Notes under the pieces: generated by a model | The model's input: only the letters and a program-made list of their open reading frames with translations | Databases searched by the model: none | What the model was told of the DNA's origin: nothing | Source of the DNA: Bretschneidera sinensis | Taxonomy: Eukaryota; Streptophyta; Magnoliopsida; Brassicales; Akaniaceae | Length of the DNA stretch: 64,000 bases | Reading direction: 5' to 3' | Assembly: GCA_023935145.1 (NCBI GenBank) | Contig: CM043699.1 | Span: forward strand, 58,606,638-58,670,637 | Made by a program: the position numbers and the translations under genes | Shown: one piece after another, positions 12,147 through 23,034 of the stretch | Numbering within the stretch: the first letter of the stretch is position 1 | Layout: each line of letters starts with the position of its first letter

Positions 12147-13444
12147 TGATGAGAGCCATAAAATGCATCGTAATTGTTCTTAATCGTTAGCATTTTAGGG
12201 TTGATCTAGATCTTAATTGCACTTTTATACGTTAATAACTCTAAAGTGGTATTCTTGGATCATTAACTTATTTTGGTGCATTTTCAGGTAATTTAAGTTC
12301 AAAAGGGGAGAAAAAGCTATTGTTGTTTGAAACACAAAGACTCGAGGCACACTGAAGTAAAGACATGGTTGTGGAAGGACAAATAAAGAGAAATCAAGTT
12401 TATAGAGTGTGCGTTGTGGCCTAGAATTATCCATGCCTCGGCCTTCAGAAAGTGCATCAAAAGAGCAAGGAAAAAGCATCAGGTCAGGCCGTGGCCTGGA
12501 TCAAGGTGAGCCGCAGCCTGGATCAAGCTGGGCCGCGGCCCACAGGAGGAGAGTAAATTAGCACAATCTGAGCCGCGACCTGACCTAATCTGAGCCTTGG
12601 CGCGACCCCGATACCCCGTCTCTGAGTTACAACTTAATTAGGGATTTTAATGACTTTTTAAACATTAAAACACCCTTGGACTTTGTGATTGTAAATAGAC
12701 CAGTTAGGGTTTGTGAATGAGATCATCTTTTTGAGAGGCCGGGGGAAAAATCCATCAAGCACGAGCCCCATGGCCAACTAATTTCCACGCAAGACGAAGG
12801 GATGAATCCCTAGGTGTAGTTATTCCTATTTTCCGTTCTTTGATTCAATTGTAGTAGGGATTTAATGTCAAAACATTGTTATGATTTACTTTGCTATCTA
12901 ATTATAAGATTTTCTCTAATCCGGTGACTGTATCTTTCTCCTTGATATAAATCTAGTCATGCTTTTATTATGTCAAGATTATTTGGGATTGATTGAGTCT
13001 GGTAGATTTATCCTTTAGGCTTGTCCATTACTGCAATATTGTCATAAAAGATATATTGTCGTTTCTTGATAAACCTATAGGATAGATCATGTGTGCATGA
13101 AGCAAAAGTAAAGTATGTCATAACAATTACATTAGGGTTTTTATACGTGCTCTCATTAAATATCTTCCAATTGCTTGTTTGGGATGTGAAACTTGCAATC
13201 GACATAAAAACAACTTAATCAAGTTAGAATTAGTGCAACGAACCTAGGGAGGATTCCTGGACCCTTGTTGTTCTCTATTATATTTACTTAATTATTTCAC
13301 ATTACTTCAAACTCAGATTTTCTCGTTTAACTATTATCGTTCATTTTAAGGTTTGCACTTTCTCTTATAGTTAGTTTGTCTCCCTATGGAATCAACACCC
13401 CAAAGCTGTGCTATAACTACCGTGTCATACTTTGGGCGTAATCA
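12147..13444 (+). repeat. G1 LTR6, 3' LTR
   Basis: About 1.3 kb, from TGATGAGAGCC to GGGCGTAATCA. It has four GC-rich words at 12486-12575 instead of three, one added as a repeat of GAGCCGCAGCCTGGATCAAG. A TATA-like TGTAAATAG follows near 12691. It ends abruptly in copia LTR sequence. Confidence 0.85.
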
Positions 13445-13812
13445 CTGGTTGTTTAGAAGAGAGAGAGTAGAATAGAAAGGGGATTCAAGGGCTTGTAAGG
13501 GGAATTTTCTTGGGAAAATTCCAGGGTTAGTTCTTATCACTTTCTGTTTCTTCTTCTTATTTCTTCATTCAAGAACTTATGGATTCTTGAAGAGGAGTTG
13601 CTAATTATAAAGAACTCCATTGATAAGATAGTGCAGAGAGCTCGAAGGAGCTCACGAGGATGTAGGCATATTGTCGAACCTCGATAACAAATTTATTGTG
13701 TTCTTTTCTTTCTTGCTTTGATTGGTTGCTATCTATTTTCTTTACAAGCCATTCTAGACTTAGGTGTTGGGAAGGCCATCACTTGGGCATCATCCAAGGT
13801 GGTTTCCCAACA
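13445..13812 (+). repeat. 3' part of a copia LTR interrupted by G1
   Basis: From CTGGTTGTTTAGAAGAG to TTTCCCAACA this follows the solo LTR at 49430-49791 (same AAGGGGATTCAAGGGC and GAACCTCGATAACAA). G1 inserted into it; the left part lies outside the window. Short ORFs here are chance. Confidence 0.8.
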
Positions 13813-14048
13813 TTGTCCTTTCGTAATTATTCCTTCACTCCGGTATGCCTCGAATCATCATGCTTTAAGCAACGATAGCTTTTCCATCTCTTTTGAACCC
13901 AAAACACTTTAAAATGCACCAAAATAGATCAATGAACCAAGAATGACACTTTAGAATTGTTAAGGTATAAATGTGTAATTCAACCCTAGATCAACCCTAA
14001 AATACTAACAAATAAGTACTATTAAGATGCACTTTACAACTCTTATCA
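13813..14048 (-). repeat. Fragment of a gypsy LTR, minus orientation
   Basis: This matches 57140-57374 of the G4 LTR, including CTTTTCCATCTCTTTTGAAC and the terminal CTTATCA. It is cut on the left by the copia LTR fragment and stops precisely at its own LTR end against the C1 LTR. Confidence 0.8.
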
Positions 14049-14183
14049 GGCACATTGCCGAACCTCGATAACAATTGCTTGTGTTTTTTCCTGCTTCGTT
14101 TGCTGTTTCTTTTCTTTACAAGTCATTCTAGACTTGGGTGTTTGGAAGATCACCACCTGGGCATCTTGAGGTAGTTTCCAAAA
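14049..14183 (+). repeat. 3' end of the C1 5' LTR
   Basis: GGCACATTGCCGAACCTCG to TTTCCAAAA follows the end of the other copia LTRs (for example 26840-26974). The terminal CCAACA has become CCAAAA. The upstream part lies beyond the nested insertions. Confidence 0.75.
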
Positions 14184-14184
14184 A

Positions 14185-14261
14185 GTGGTATCAAAGTTAG
14201 AGGAGATACCACAACAGTGGTATCAGAGCTAGAGGAGATACCCCAACAGTGGTATCAAAGC
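14185..14261 (+). repeat. Tandem 32-bp repeats of the initiator-Met tRNA primer-binding site
   Basis: TGGTATCA(A/G)AG, complementary to the 3' end of plant initiator tRNA-Met, occurs at 14186, 14218 and 14250, exactly 32 bases apart. The repeat ends in LTR-end-like CCACAACA/CCCCAACA. ATACCAC at 14206 and GTGGTAT at 14217 form a perfect 7-bp inverted repeat around AACA. C3 (28343) and C4 (37096-37107) have a single PBS. Confidence 0.85.
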
Positions 14262-14513
14262 TTTGGTGAGTGGGTATCGGAGCTGGAACAGAGGTATCCG
14301 AGCCAAGATTGGCGAGTATCGGAGTAAGACTCCAAGAATCAAGGATCAACTTCTTAGGTGATTCAAGAACAGAGTAGAGATCAAGATCTGATCGTGTTCT
14401 TGAAGGTGATTCAAGAACGATATTGAGATAAATCTTTTATCGTGTTCTTGAGATTTAGAAGAAGTTGGAAAGCAATTGTGGGTGCTGTATAAATCTGGGA
14501 TCTTCTCTGCAAG
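14262..14513 (+). other. C1 untranslated leader with hairpin-like repeats
   Basis: Between PBS and gag there are repeats of the form GATTCAAGAAC ... GATC ... GTGTTCTTGA at about 14350-14410 and 14410-14455. Each pairs CAAGAAC with GTTCTTG. Two GTATCGGAG-type repeats lie upstream. No protein signal is seen before the gag ATG at 14514. Confidence 0.6.
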
Positions 14514-15179
14514 ATGGGTTCAAACTTTATTGCTAAGAAGTTTGATGGAAAGGGAGACTTTACCCGTTGGAAGTGGAAAATCAAGGCTGTTCTTATGCAA
14601 TAAAAGGTGGACTTGGCTATTGGAGAAGATGATGTTTTTCCAGCAAGTATCACGGAGGTCTAACGGAATGAGATAAAGAAGATGGCATACAACACCATCT
14701 TTCTGCACATGTCAGATAGTGTCACAAGGGAGTACGAAGACTTGGAAGATCCAGCTACAATTTAGAAGAAACTAGATGAGTTGTTTCTTACCAAGACTCT
14801 CCCTAATAAGAGGTATCTTTGTAAATGAATCTTTACTTTTAAAATGGATCCTAATAAAGAGTTACAAGATAATCTTGATGCCAAGATGAGGAAAGCATCA
14901 AGTGGAGAAAGGTTGTTTGTTAGAGGAAGGCCAACAACTCGGTATGGCAGTAACATACATGGCTACTATCGGGATAGAGGTAGAGGAGAAAGCCATGGGA
15001 GAGTGCACAGCAACATACATGGCTACTACCAGGATAGATGTAGAGGAGAAAGCCATGGGAGAGCACACAATAACATACATGGCTACTATCGGGATAGAGG
15101 TAGAGGAGAAAACTATGGGAGATGCTTCTACTACCATAAGAAGGGTCATTTCAAGAAAGATTGTAAAAGATGATGAGGG
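14514..15179 (+). pseudogene. C1 gag remnant
   Basis: The start ATG (14514) gives MGSNFIAKKFDGKGDF, typical of the N terminus of this copia gag. A TAA replaces CAA at about codon 31, and more breaks follow near 14665. From KELQDNL (14856) the reading jumps to AKMR, leaving out the middle of gag that C3 keeps at about 28929-29120; C4 has the same join. A degenerate zinc knuckle (CFYYHKKGHFKKDC, second Cys lost) lies at about 15123-15164. Confidence 0.8.
14950..15129 (+). repeat. Three tandem 60-bp repeats in the C1 nucleocapsid region
   Basis: Exact 60-base period: copies start near 14950, 15010 and 15070. Each encodes a 20-residue Arg/Gly/Tyr-rich unit containing YRDRGRGE or a variant. C3 and C4 have a single copy at the equivalent place. 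The repeat keeps the frame and sits just before the zinc knuckle, where RNA-binding basic sequence is expected. Confidence 0.85.
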
Positions 15180-15289
15180 ATGAGGGAGGAAGCCATACCA
15201 AGAAAGGAGAGGCTTCGTTTGCCAAGGAAGAACAACAAGATGATGATGTTCTTGTTATGTGCTCAAGTGTTAGTAAGGGGTAAGAAGAC

Positions 15290-16519
15290 AGTAGGAAATG
15301 GATCTTGGATACCTGGTGCACTCATCACATGTGCCCTCACTGGGATCGGTTCAAGAATTTCAAGGAAACCAATGATGGAAAAGTTTTTTAGGGGAATGAT
15401 ACTTCTTACCAAGTGAGGGGCACGAGAGACATCTAGTTGAGGATGTTTGATGGAATGACAAGGCTGCTGAGGAATGTGAGATATCTTCTAGAATTGAAAA
15501 AGAGTTTGATCTCATTGGGGCAGTTGAATTCCATGGGGTACACATACAAGGCAGAGGGAGGAAAGATCAAGGTAACCAAGGGATCTTTGATAGTGATCAA
15601 AGCAGCAATGGAGGATGGTCTCTATGAGATGATCGGAGACATGGAGATCAAAGGTCAAGCTGTAAGCTTGATGGCTGAGATGGATAAGGTAGCCCTTTGG
15701 CACAATCACTTAGGACATATGAGCTACTTGGTAAGGATGGTCTACTTGGTGGTGACAAAGTAGAGGAACTTGATTTCTACAAATGTTGTGTTCTTGGGAA
15801 GCAACATCGGGTCAGCTTCAACATCAGAGTGCACAAGTTTAAGGATATTCTTGACTACATTCATGCGAATCTTTGGGGACCAGCAAGAACACCAACATAG
15901 AGAGGTAATCTTTACTTTTTGTCTTTAATTGATGATTATTCAAGAAAAGTTTGGGTTTATTTGCCTAGAAATAAATCAGATGCTTTGAATAAGTTAGTGG
16001 TGTGAAAAAATTTGGAGGAGACTCAAACGAGCAGAGTAGTTAAGGTGTTAAGAATCGATAATGGCTTAGAATTTTTTAACAAGGAACTTGATCAATTTTG
16101 TAGGTTAAATGGTATTCTAAGACATAGAAAGGTTATGAAAGCCCCTCAACAAAATGGAGTTGCTGAGCGGATGAATAAGACCCTTAGGGAAAAGGTTAGG
16201 TGCATGTTAAATGGATCCGGATACCCAAATGTTTTTAGGGGGAAGCGGTGTCTACTGTTGCGTATTTGGTTAATAGATCACCCTCTAGGGCTGTAGACCT
16301 TAAGACTCCCATAGAGATGTGGAGTGGAAAACTCCCTGAGTTGTACAACCTTAGGACTTTTGGGTGTACTGCATATGCACATCAAAAGGATGATAAGCTT
16401 AGCCCAAGGTCTAGAAAATGTGTGTTTCTAAGATATGGGGAAGGGGCTAAGGGGTATAGGTTGTGGTCTTTAGAGAAAGAAGGATTGAAACTCATAATAA
16501 GTAAAGATGTTATTTTTAT
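15290..16519 (+). pseudogene. C1 protease remnant, GAG-pre-integrase and integrase (broken)
   Basis: The protease motif is destroyed and out of frame near 15300. GAG-pre-integrase runs about 15437-15760 (WHNHLGHM). Integrase follows with several frameshifts. The first catalytic block reads YIHANLWGP, Asn where Asp is expected (C2 keeps SDLWGP at 22365). The second block is RIDNGLEF (about 16050) and the Glu block is QQNGVAERMNKT (about 16147). A small insertion or shift near 16240 breaks the C-terminal part, which continues to 16519, where a solo LTR interrupts it. Confidence 0.85.
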
Positions 16520-17453
16520 TGTTGGTATTTGTCTAAGGTTTAAACATGGTTCAAACATGGTTAAGGTTTGAACAGGTCCAAGCATGGTTCAAAGATGGTT
16601 AAAGTCTAGACCAGAGGTGGAGGATCAAAGTTCAGCAAGTTAGAAGGCTGCACACATGTGTGTGCTTCATTTTGGAGCAAGGGAAGGCCATGCGCACTAG
16701 TGTATGCACTTCTGCATACAAGTAGAAGGGTGTTGTGTGAAGGGGACAGCAACTCAAAGCTGCAGCACTGGAACCTGGTAGGAATAGCATAAGGGATAGA
16801 AACTTAAAGCTGCAGCGCTGGGAAGTCGACGCTGCAGCGCTGGCCGGCACACATGGACAGCATGCTTTAGCCTTCTCTTAGGTGCGTGAATGCAAGGTTA
16901 AAATGCACAGCACCACTTAGGATTGATGGAGGGCCATGGTTAAGTGGTCATTAAGATTGGACAAGAAGTTGGTGCACTGTATAAAGGGTCACCTAGGTTC
17001 CATCTTAAAAAAAAGAAGACATAAGAATATAATGATATAACTTGTGAGACGTGTGTGGATGAAAGAATTGTGTGAGAGTGCAAAGACACAAAACACAAGA
17101 GGGACTCATTGTAGAGAGGCTGGTTGTAAAGAAGAGATGGTAGTATAGAATTGATAGAAAGCTTTGTAATAGGTCTGTCACTTTCTCGTTCTCTTCTTGG
17201 TTTCTTCAAGAACTTGAGGTTTCTTGAAGGGGGTTGCTGAATTGTAAGAACCATTGATTTAGTGCAGAGAGTTCGAAGAAACTCACGGGGACATAGGCAC
17301 ATTGCCAAACCTCGATAACAAATTGCTTGTCTTCTTTCATTCTTTGATTTTCTGTTCTTATGTTCGATTGCTGTATTTCTTTCTATAAGTCATTCTAGAC
17401 TTTGGTGTTTGGAAGATCACCACCTGGGCATCTTGACAAGGTGATTTCCAACA
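16520..17453 (+). repeat. Solo copia LTR inserted in C1 pol
   Basis: TGTTGGTATTTG...TTTCCAACA, 934 bp, flanked by TTTAT (16515-16519) and TTTAA (17454-17458), an imperfect 5-bp target duplication. Pol sequence resumes on the far side. It has GCTGCAGCGCTGG words (16760-16845) and a TATA-like TATAAAGGG near 16980. Confidence 0.9.
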
Positions 17454-17458
17454 TTTAA

Positions 17459-18558
17459 TGAATTGTTATTTCCCTATTTGGAGAAAACTAACCCTGCAGG
17501 GGCTAGTGAGCAAACCAATTCGGTATTTGTGGAGCATAGCATCAAGGAAATTTCATTTCAGGTAGAGCAAGGAAGACAAGAGGGTTCGGACTAGGTAGAG
17601 CCCATTAACGAATGCCAAGCTCAGGACACTCGAGAGGAGGCTGAACTATATAGGGATGATACAGCAAGTCAAAATGACTATCAACTCACAAGGGACCGGG
17701 AAAGAAGGGTGGTCAGACCACCTTTGAGATATGGTTTTACAGCTACGGATGCAGCAACTCCTTGGACAGAAGGAGGAAGCTAGCTATGGAAGAAGAAATG
17801 GATTCTTTGAGGAAGAATAACTTTTGGAAATTGGTGCACATTCTAGGAAAATAGAGAGTTGTGGATTGTAAGTGGACTTACAAGATCAAAGAAGAGAACA
17901 CTCCAGGGGATGAAGTCCGAAATAAGGCTAGTTTTATGACGAAGGGGTTCACGTAAAGAGATGGCATACATTTCACAGAAACCTTCTCACCTGGACACAA
18001 GGTGGAGGAAGTGGTGAGTATCCTCGTCTATGCTGATGAGATGTTGTTGGTTGAGAACAGCAGGGAAAGGATGGAAAGGTTGACATCTCAACTCGATAAG
18101 GAGTTCAATAGGAAGAATCTTGGCCTTGCACAAAAGATTCTTGGTATGAGAAGAATTCGGGAAAGGGAGAGAAAATGGGTTGAAGGTTTCCCGGTCTTCC
18201 ATCATAGAAAAGGCATTGTACAAGTTTTCTATGGAAGATGGTAAACCAACGAACAATGTCCTGGAATGGATGAAGAGAATAAGGAAATGGATAAGGTCCC
18301 TTACTTTAGTACAGTTGGATCAGTCATGGTCACGATGATAAGCACTAGACCCGACATTTCTCAGGCAATAGGTGTTCTCACCAGATTTGTGAGTAATCCC
18401 GGAAAGGAGCTTTGGCTTGGAATGAAGTGGTTGCTGAGGTACGTGAAGGCTCAATGGCAGTCAGTGGTAGCACTCTTAACAACAGAGGCTGAGTATATAG
18501 CGGCTACAGAAGCCATAAAGGAGGCTATGTGGTGCAAAGGGTTGTTGGACGAGTGGAA
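17459..18558 (+). pseudogene. C1 reverse transcriptase and RNase H remnant with two deletions
   Basis: The linker and RT start lie at about 17459-17990. The middle of RT is absent: the text goes from ...FSPGH straight to KVEEVVSILVYADEMLL (18000), so the YVDD site reads YADE and the preceding RT blocks are missing. The RNase H start (LRYVK, 18436) is joined directly to the TTEAEY block, losing the ADSDY-like block that C2 and C3 keep. Stops and frameshifts are common. The LINE begins after GACGAGTGGAAGG. Confidence 0.85.
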
Positions 18559-21500
18559 GGGAGGATTTTGGTGATATATGACCCTTCTAAGGTCAGTATG
18601 TCTATAATTGAAGCATGTCCCCAAGTTATTCATTGTAATGTTTTATGCTTAATATCCTCTTGTAAATTTGTAGTCAGCTTTGTATATGGTTTTAATACTA
18701 TTGTTGCTAGAAGACCTATATGGGATAATTTGTGTAGTTTCAACTATGATAACCCAGCCCCTTGGCTTATTCTATGGGATTTTAACAATGTTTTTATTGC
18801 TGATGAGAAAGCTAATGGGCTGCCTGTAACAGACTATGAGTTAAAGGACCCTTCCTTTTGTTGTAGAGAAACTGGACTAACAGATGTAAGTGCTACTGGT
18901 TGCCTGTTCACTTGGTCAAACAAAAAAATCTGGTGTAAACTGGGCAGAGTGATGGTGAATAATATATGGTACCATAAAGGGCTCAGAGCACAGGCCACAT
19001 TCCTCCCAGCTGGATACCTTTCTGATCATTCCCCATGCCTTGTTAACTTACTGGATGAAGTTAGGGGGGGCAAAAGATGCTTTAAGTTTTTCAACATGTG
19101 GACTGACCATGATAAGTTTCTTGACACTGTTAAATCACACTGGGGCAGTATCTTGGGTAGTTTTAAACTTTTTAAAATGTGTAGAAACTTGAAAGCTCTC
19201 AAAGGCCACCTTAAACTGCTCAATGAGAAACACTTTAGCTACATTTCAGAGAGAGCTCTGGAGGCTTCACAAAAGTTGTCCAGTCTCCAAAGGGAGCTCC
19301 ATGATAATCCTTCTAATTCAGAGCTCCAAACAATGGTGGCTGATCAGAAGCTGAAGGCCTTTCAACTAGCTGAGGCTGAGAAGAGCTTCCTTTCCCAGCA
19401 GGCCAAATGTAGATACCTTCTGAACAGTGATAGGGGTTCAAAATTGTTCCATGCCCTGTTAGAAAGGAAGACTAGTAAAAACCATATAACTACTGTGGTC
19501 TCCTCAAATGGGTCACAGACTACCTCTGAAGCTGAAGTGGTTGAAGAGTTCTTAAAGTTCTATAAGGACCTTTTGGGATCTTCTTCCAGTTGTAGGCCCT
19601 TTGATCTGGAAGTCATTAGAGAAGGTCCTACAATCTATAAGAGCCAAGCAGATATGCTGATTAAGGATGTCTCAGAGGAAGAGATCAAGGAAGTTCTTTG
19701 GAGTATAGGGGAGGATAAGTCCCCTGGTCCAGATGGCTATTCTTCCATATTTTTTAAGAAAGTATAGGATGTAATCAACCAAGATATCATTGAGGCTGTG
19801 CAGGAATTTTTCTAGAATGGGAGATTATTTAAACAGTTAAACCATACCTCCCTAGCTTTGATCCCAAAATGTAAACAAGCTTCCAAAGTGGAGGATTTTA
19901 GACCCATAGCCTGTTGCAATGTGATCTATAAGATCATCTCTAAGATCCTAGCCTCTAGATTAGCTCCCTGCTTGAACCTCATTGTCAACCCTGCTCAGGT
20001 AGCCTTCATTAAATCTAGAAGCATGGCTGAAATATCTACTTGGTCCAGGAATTGCTCAGAAAGTATTGCAGGAAAAGAATCTCTCCAAGGTGTATGATCA
20101 AGATAGACCTTAGAAAAGCTTAGGACACTGTAGAATGGGAATTCCTGAACAATTTAATAGAGGGTCTTGGCTTTCCTGAAAAATTTAGGAAATGGATCAT
20201 GGAATGTGTAACTACAACAACTTTCTCTCTATCTATTAATGGGAGTCTATATGGTTTCTTTGTTGGCAAAAGGGGCCTCAGACAAGGGGACCCCCTCTCC
20301 CTATATTTGTTTGTCTTGATAGTGGAGTACTTGTCTAGACTTCTTGGGAAATTGAATGAAGATGAGGGATTTAGATATCATCCTAAGTGTGATAATCTTA
20401 AGATTACCCACCTGGCTTTTCCAGATGACCTCATTCTCTTTGCTATAGGGGATGTTAGATCATTGGGGCAGCTAATGAAGTGTGTTAACCAATTTAGTGA
20501 GTGCTCAGGGCTGCAAGCGAGCTTGGCCAAATCAAACATCTTTCATGCAGGAGTCCAGGCTACTGAGTTAATGGAAATCAGAAAGATCACTGGAATGTAG
20601 GATGGTAAACTCCCTTTCAAATACTTGGGGGTTCCACTGGCTTCAGCTAGATTAAATGCTACCCACTACTCCCTCCTCATTGACAAAATATCTGGGTATA
20701 AAAATGTCTGGGTTGGCTCTTCTTTGTCCTATACTGGCAGAACAGAACTTATCAAATCATTGCTTCAAGGGGTGGAGTGTTTTTGGCTTGCCATCTTCCC
20801 TATCCCTGGTAACATCCTGGAGAAAATAATTAGGATGTGCAGAACATTTCTATGGAATGGTAAGAGTTATGATATGAGGAAGGCTCTTGTAGCTTGGGCT
20901 GATTTATGCAAACCAAAAACTGAAGGAGGATTAGGCCTGGTTGATTTAAAAGCATGGAACAAGGCTCTCCTTACCAGGGTCCTTTGGAACATTCATATGA
21001 AGAAAGATTCTCTATGGATTCAGTGGGTTCAGCACTACTACCTGATGAACAGATCTATCTGGGAGATCATGACAAGAAAGGATGACTCCCCTCTATGGAA
21101 GATAATTCTAGAAATCAGAAATGACTTAACTGGCCAATCATCTTCTTCTCAGCAGGCCAGGGACAGATTAATGGAATTGAGGGTACAAGATGATCTGTAC
21201 ATAAAGAAGGCTTACAATTCAATCAGATTGAAAGGAAATGTGGTCAGTTGGGATCCTCTGGTGTGGAATGGTCACTGCCCCTTTAAGAACTCCTTTATTC
21301 TTTGGCTAGCCATTCAAAACAGGCTCCTCACAAAGGATAGACTTCAGTTGGAAGGAGATGACAAGCTCTGCCCCCTATGTAAAGGGCAAGATGAATCTAG
21401 GGAGCACCTTTTCTTCTCATGCAGAATTAGTAAGGAAACTTGGGACTCCATCAAAGTTTGGCTTGGTTGCAGAAGACAAATGACTACAATAGAAAGTGCA

Positions 21501-21712
21501 ATCAAGTGGAACCAAAAGGTAAGAGGATCCGGCCCCCCAGCCATAGCAAAAAGGATAGCCCTATCTTGCACAGTGTACAATATATGGATGGCTAGAAATG
21601 CTAAATTATTTGAGCAAACTCCTGTTCAACCTACCAGCCTAGCCAAGAAGATTCAAATTGTAATTTATAGAATTGTGTATGCATGTTGCCCTGAGATTAG
21701 GCTTCTTTTGTA
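18559..21712 (+). pseudogene. LINE ORF2: endonuclease C-terminal part, reverse transcriptase, zf-RVT
   Basis: Fused in frame to upstream copia sequence, the reading enters at GGRILVIYDPSKV, an endonuclease-domain stretch. SDHSPCLV (about 19020) is the end of the endonuclease. RT blocks: SPGPDG (about 19720), FRPIACCNVIYK (about 19900), a DTVEW block preceded by a stop (20128), RGLRQGDPLS (20272) and FPDD (20420) where F/YADD is expected, so the catalytic box has Ala replaced by Pro. YLGVPLA lies near 20620, and the zinc-finger-like C-terminal region with CPLCKGQDESREHLFFSC at about 21370. Stops near 19765, 19813 and 20598 and a frameshift near 20097 break it. Confidence 0.9.
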
Positions 21713-21825
21713 AGAATATTTTTGTTTTGTTTCAGTTTTAACTCTCATTGTAAATCCCCTGGGAATGCCCAGTGTTATTTTTGTACATTTTGATTAAGAC
21801 AAGCTTTATTTACAGATCAAAAAAA
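21713..21825 (+). other. LINE 3' UTR and short poly(A)
   Basis: AT-rich tail after the ORF2 stop, with TTTTTGTACATTTTGATTAA (21777-21796), a common ending in plant L1 elements, and seven A at 21819-21825. Confidence 0.75.
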
Positions 21826-23034
21826 TGAAATGGTTCAAGAATTTCAAGGAGATCAATGATGGAAGGGTCTTCTTGGGGAATGAAAACTCTTGCCAAGTGA
21901 GGAGGATTGGAGACATTTAGTTGAGGATGTTTGATGGAGTCACAAGGCTGTTGCGAAATTTGAGGCATCTTCCAGATTTGAAGAGGATTTGATCTCACTG
22001 GGGCAGCTAGATTCTTTGGGGTATACATGCAAAGTAGAGGGAGAAAAGATCAAGGTGGCCAAGGGATCTTTGGTAGTGATCAAGGCAGCATGAAATGATG
22101 GACTCTATGAGATGATCGGAGAGACATAAATCAATGATCAAGAGGCAAACTTGATGGCTGAGATGGATAGGGCAGCCCTTTGGCACACTTGCTTAAGACA
22201 CATGAGCAAAAAGGGCCTGCAAGTTCTTAGCAAGGATTGTCTACTTGGAGGAGACAAAGTAGAGAAATTGGATTTCTATGAGAGTTGTATTCTTGGGAAG
22301 CAACGCCAGGTTAGCTTCAACATAAGAGTGCACAAGTCTAAGGGCATTCTTGACTACATTCATTCGGACCTTTGGGGACCAGCAAGAACACCAACACAGG
22401 GAGGCAACTTTTACTTTCTGTCTTTAATTGATGATTATTCAAGAAAAGTATGGGTTTATTTACTTAGAAATAAATCAGATGCCTTGAATAAATTTGTTGT
22501 GTGGAAGAAGTTGTTGGAGACTCAAACGGGTAGGGTAGTTAAGGCTTTACGAACTGATAATGTCTTAGAATTTTGTAATAGGAATTTTGATAAATTCTGT
22601 GAATTAAATGGCATTCTAAGGCATAGAACGGTTGTAAAAACACCTCAACAAAATGGAGTTGCTGAGAGGATTAATAAAACCCTTATGGAAAAGATTAGGT
22701 GCATGTTAATAGGATCCGGTTTACCAAAATATTTTTGGGGAGAAGCTGTTGCTACTGCTGCATAGTTGGTGAATAGATCACCCTCTAGAGCTTTAGAGCT
22801 CAAGACTCCCATGGAGATGTGGAGTGGGAAACCTCCTGACTTAAGCAACCTTAGGACTTTTGGGTGTGCTGCATATGCACATAAAAAGGAGGATAAACTT
22901 AGCCCAAGGTCTAGAAAATGTGTATTTCTAGGGTATGGTGATGGGGTTAAGGGATATAGGTTGTGGTCCTTGGAAAAGAAGGGCATAAAACTCATAATAA
23001 GTATGGATGTTATTTTAAATGAATTATTATTTCC
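21826..23034 (+). pseudogene. C2 GAG-pre-integrase and integrase
   Basis: Starts WFKNFKEINDG, equivalent to sequence just after the protease site. Integrase blocks are in good order: the C..C of ESCILGK, IHSDLWGP (catalytic Asp present, about 22365), RTDNVLEF (about 22551) and QQNGVAERINKT with its Glu (about 22650). A TAG at about 22763 interrupts shortly after WGEAVATAA, and the reading continues in frame (VNRSPSRALELKTP). Early frameshifts lie near 21920-22150. Confidence 0.85.

Larger units (their letters stand above)
1..13444 (+). mobile_element. G1: Ty3/gypsy gag-only element preceded by a tandem array of LTR + 3'-internal units
   Basis: Six LTR copies lie in direct order: the first cut by the window edge, then 1742, 3594, 5450, 7306 and 12147. 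Between LTRs 1 and 5 there is only a ~560-bp piece of 3' internal sequence. Between LTRs 5 and 6 there is a PBS, a broken gag and a noncoding 3' region. No pol motif (RT, RNase H, integrase) is visible between 8588 and 12146, so the element is non-autonomous, of the kind called TR-GAG in plants. The gag resembles Athila-like gag. The array ends at 13444 inside an unrelated copia LTR. Its left end lies outside the window, so the target duplication cannot be tested. Confidence 0.85.
14049..18558 (+). mobile_element. C1: Ty1/copia (Tnt1/Tork-like) deletion derivative
   Basis: Order: 3' end of the 5' LTR (14049-14183), PBS repeats, leader, gag remnant, GAG-pre-integrase and integrase, solo LTR insertion, shortened RT, shortened RNase H. 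It is then cut by a LINE at 18559, and its own 3' end and 3' LTR are missing. It shares an integrase D-to-N change and three deletions with C4. Confidence 0.85.
18559..21825 (+). mobile_element. L1-type LINE, 5'-truncated
   Basis: Non-LTR retrotransposon of about 3.27 kb beginning inside the endonuclease domain and ending with TACAGATC plus seven A. No target duplication is visible: GAGTGGAAGG on the left, TGAAATGGTTC on the right. The flanks are pieces of two different copia copies rather than one interrupted element. Confidence 0.9.

Noticed and set aside
1820..12479. A recurring 84-codon minus-strand ORF in each G1 LTR (starting MLLPCSLDAL, MILSFSLDAL or MLFPCSFDAL)
   Set aside because: It recurs because the LTR recurs, lies antisense to element transcription, has no recognisable family, and its ends follow the LTR sequence rather than gene-like signals.
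18436..18470. The RNase H deletion as a spliced intron
   Set aside because: In C2 the left boundary is AAG-GGAAG, without a GT donor. GAAGG microhomology at both sides fits recombination or template switching better.
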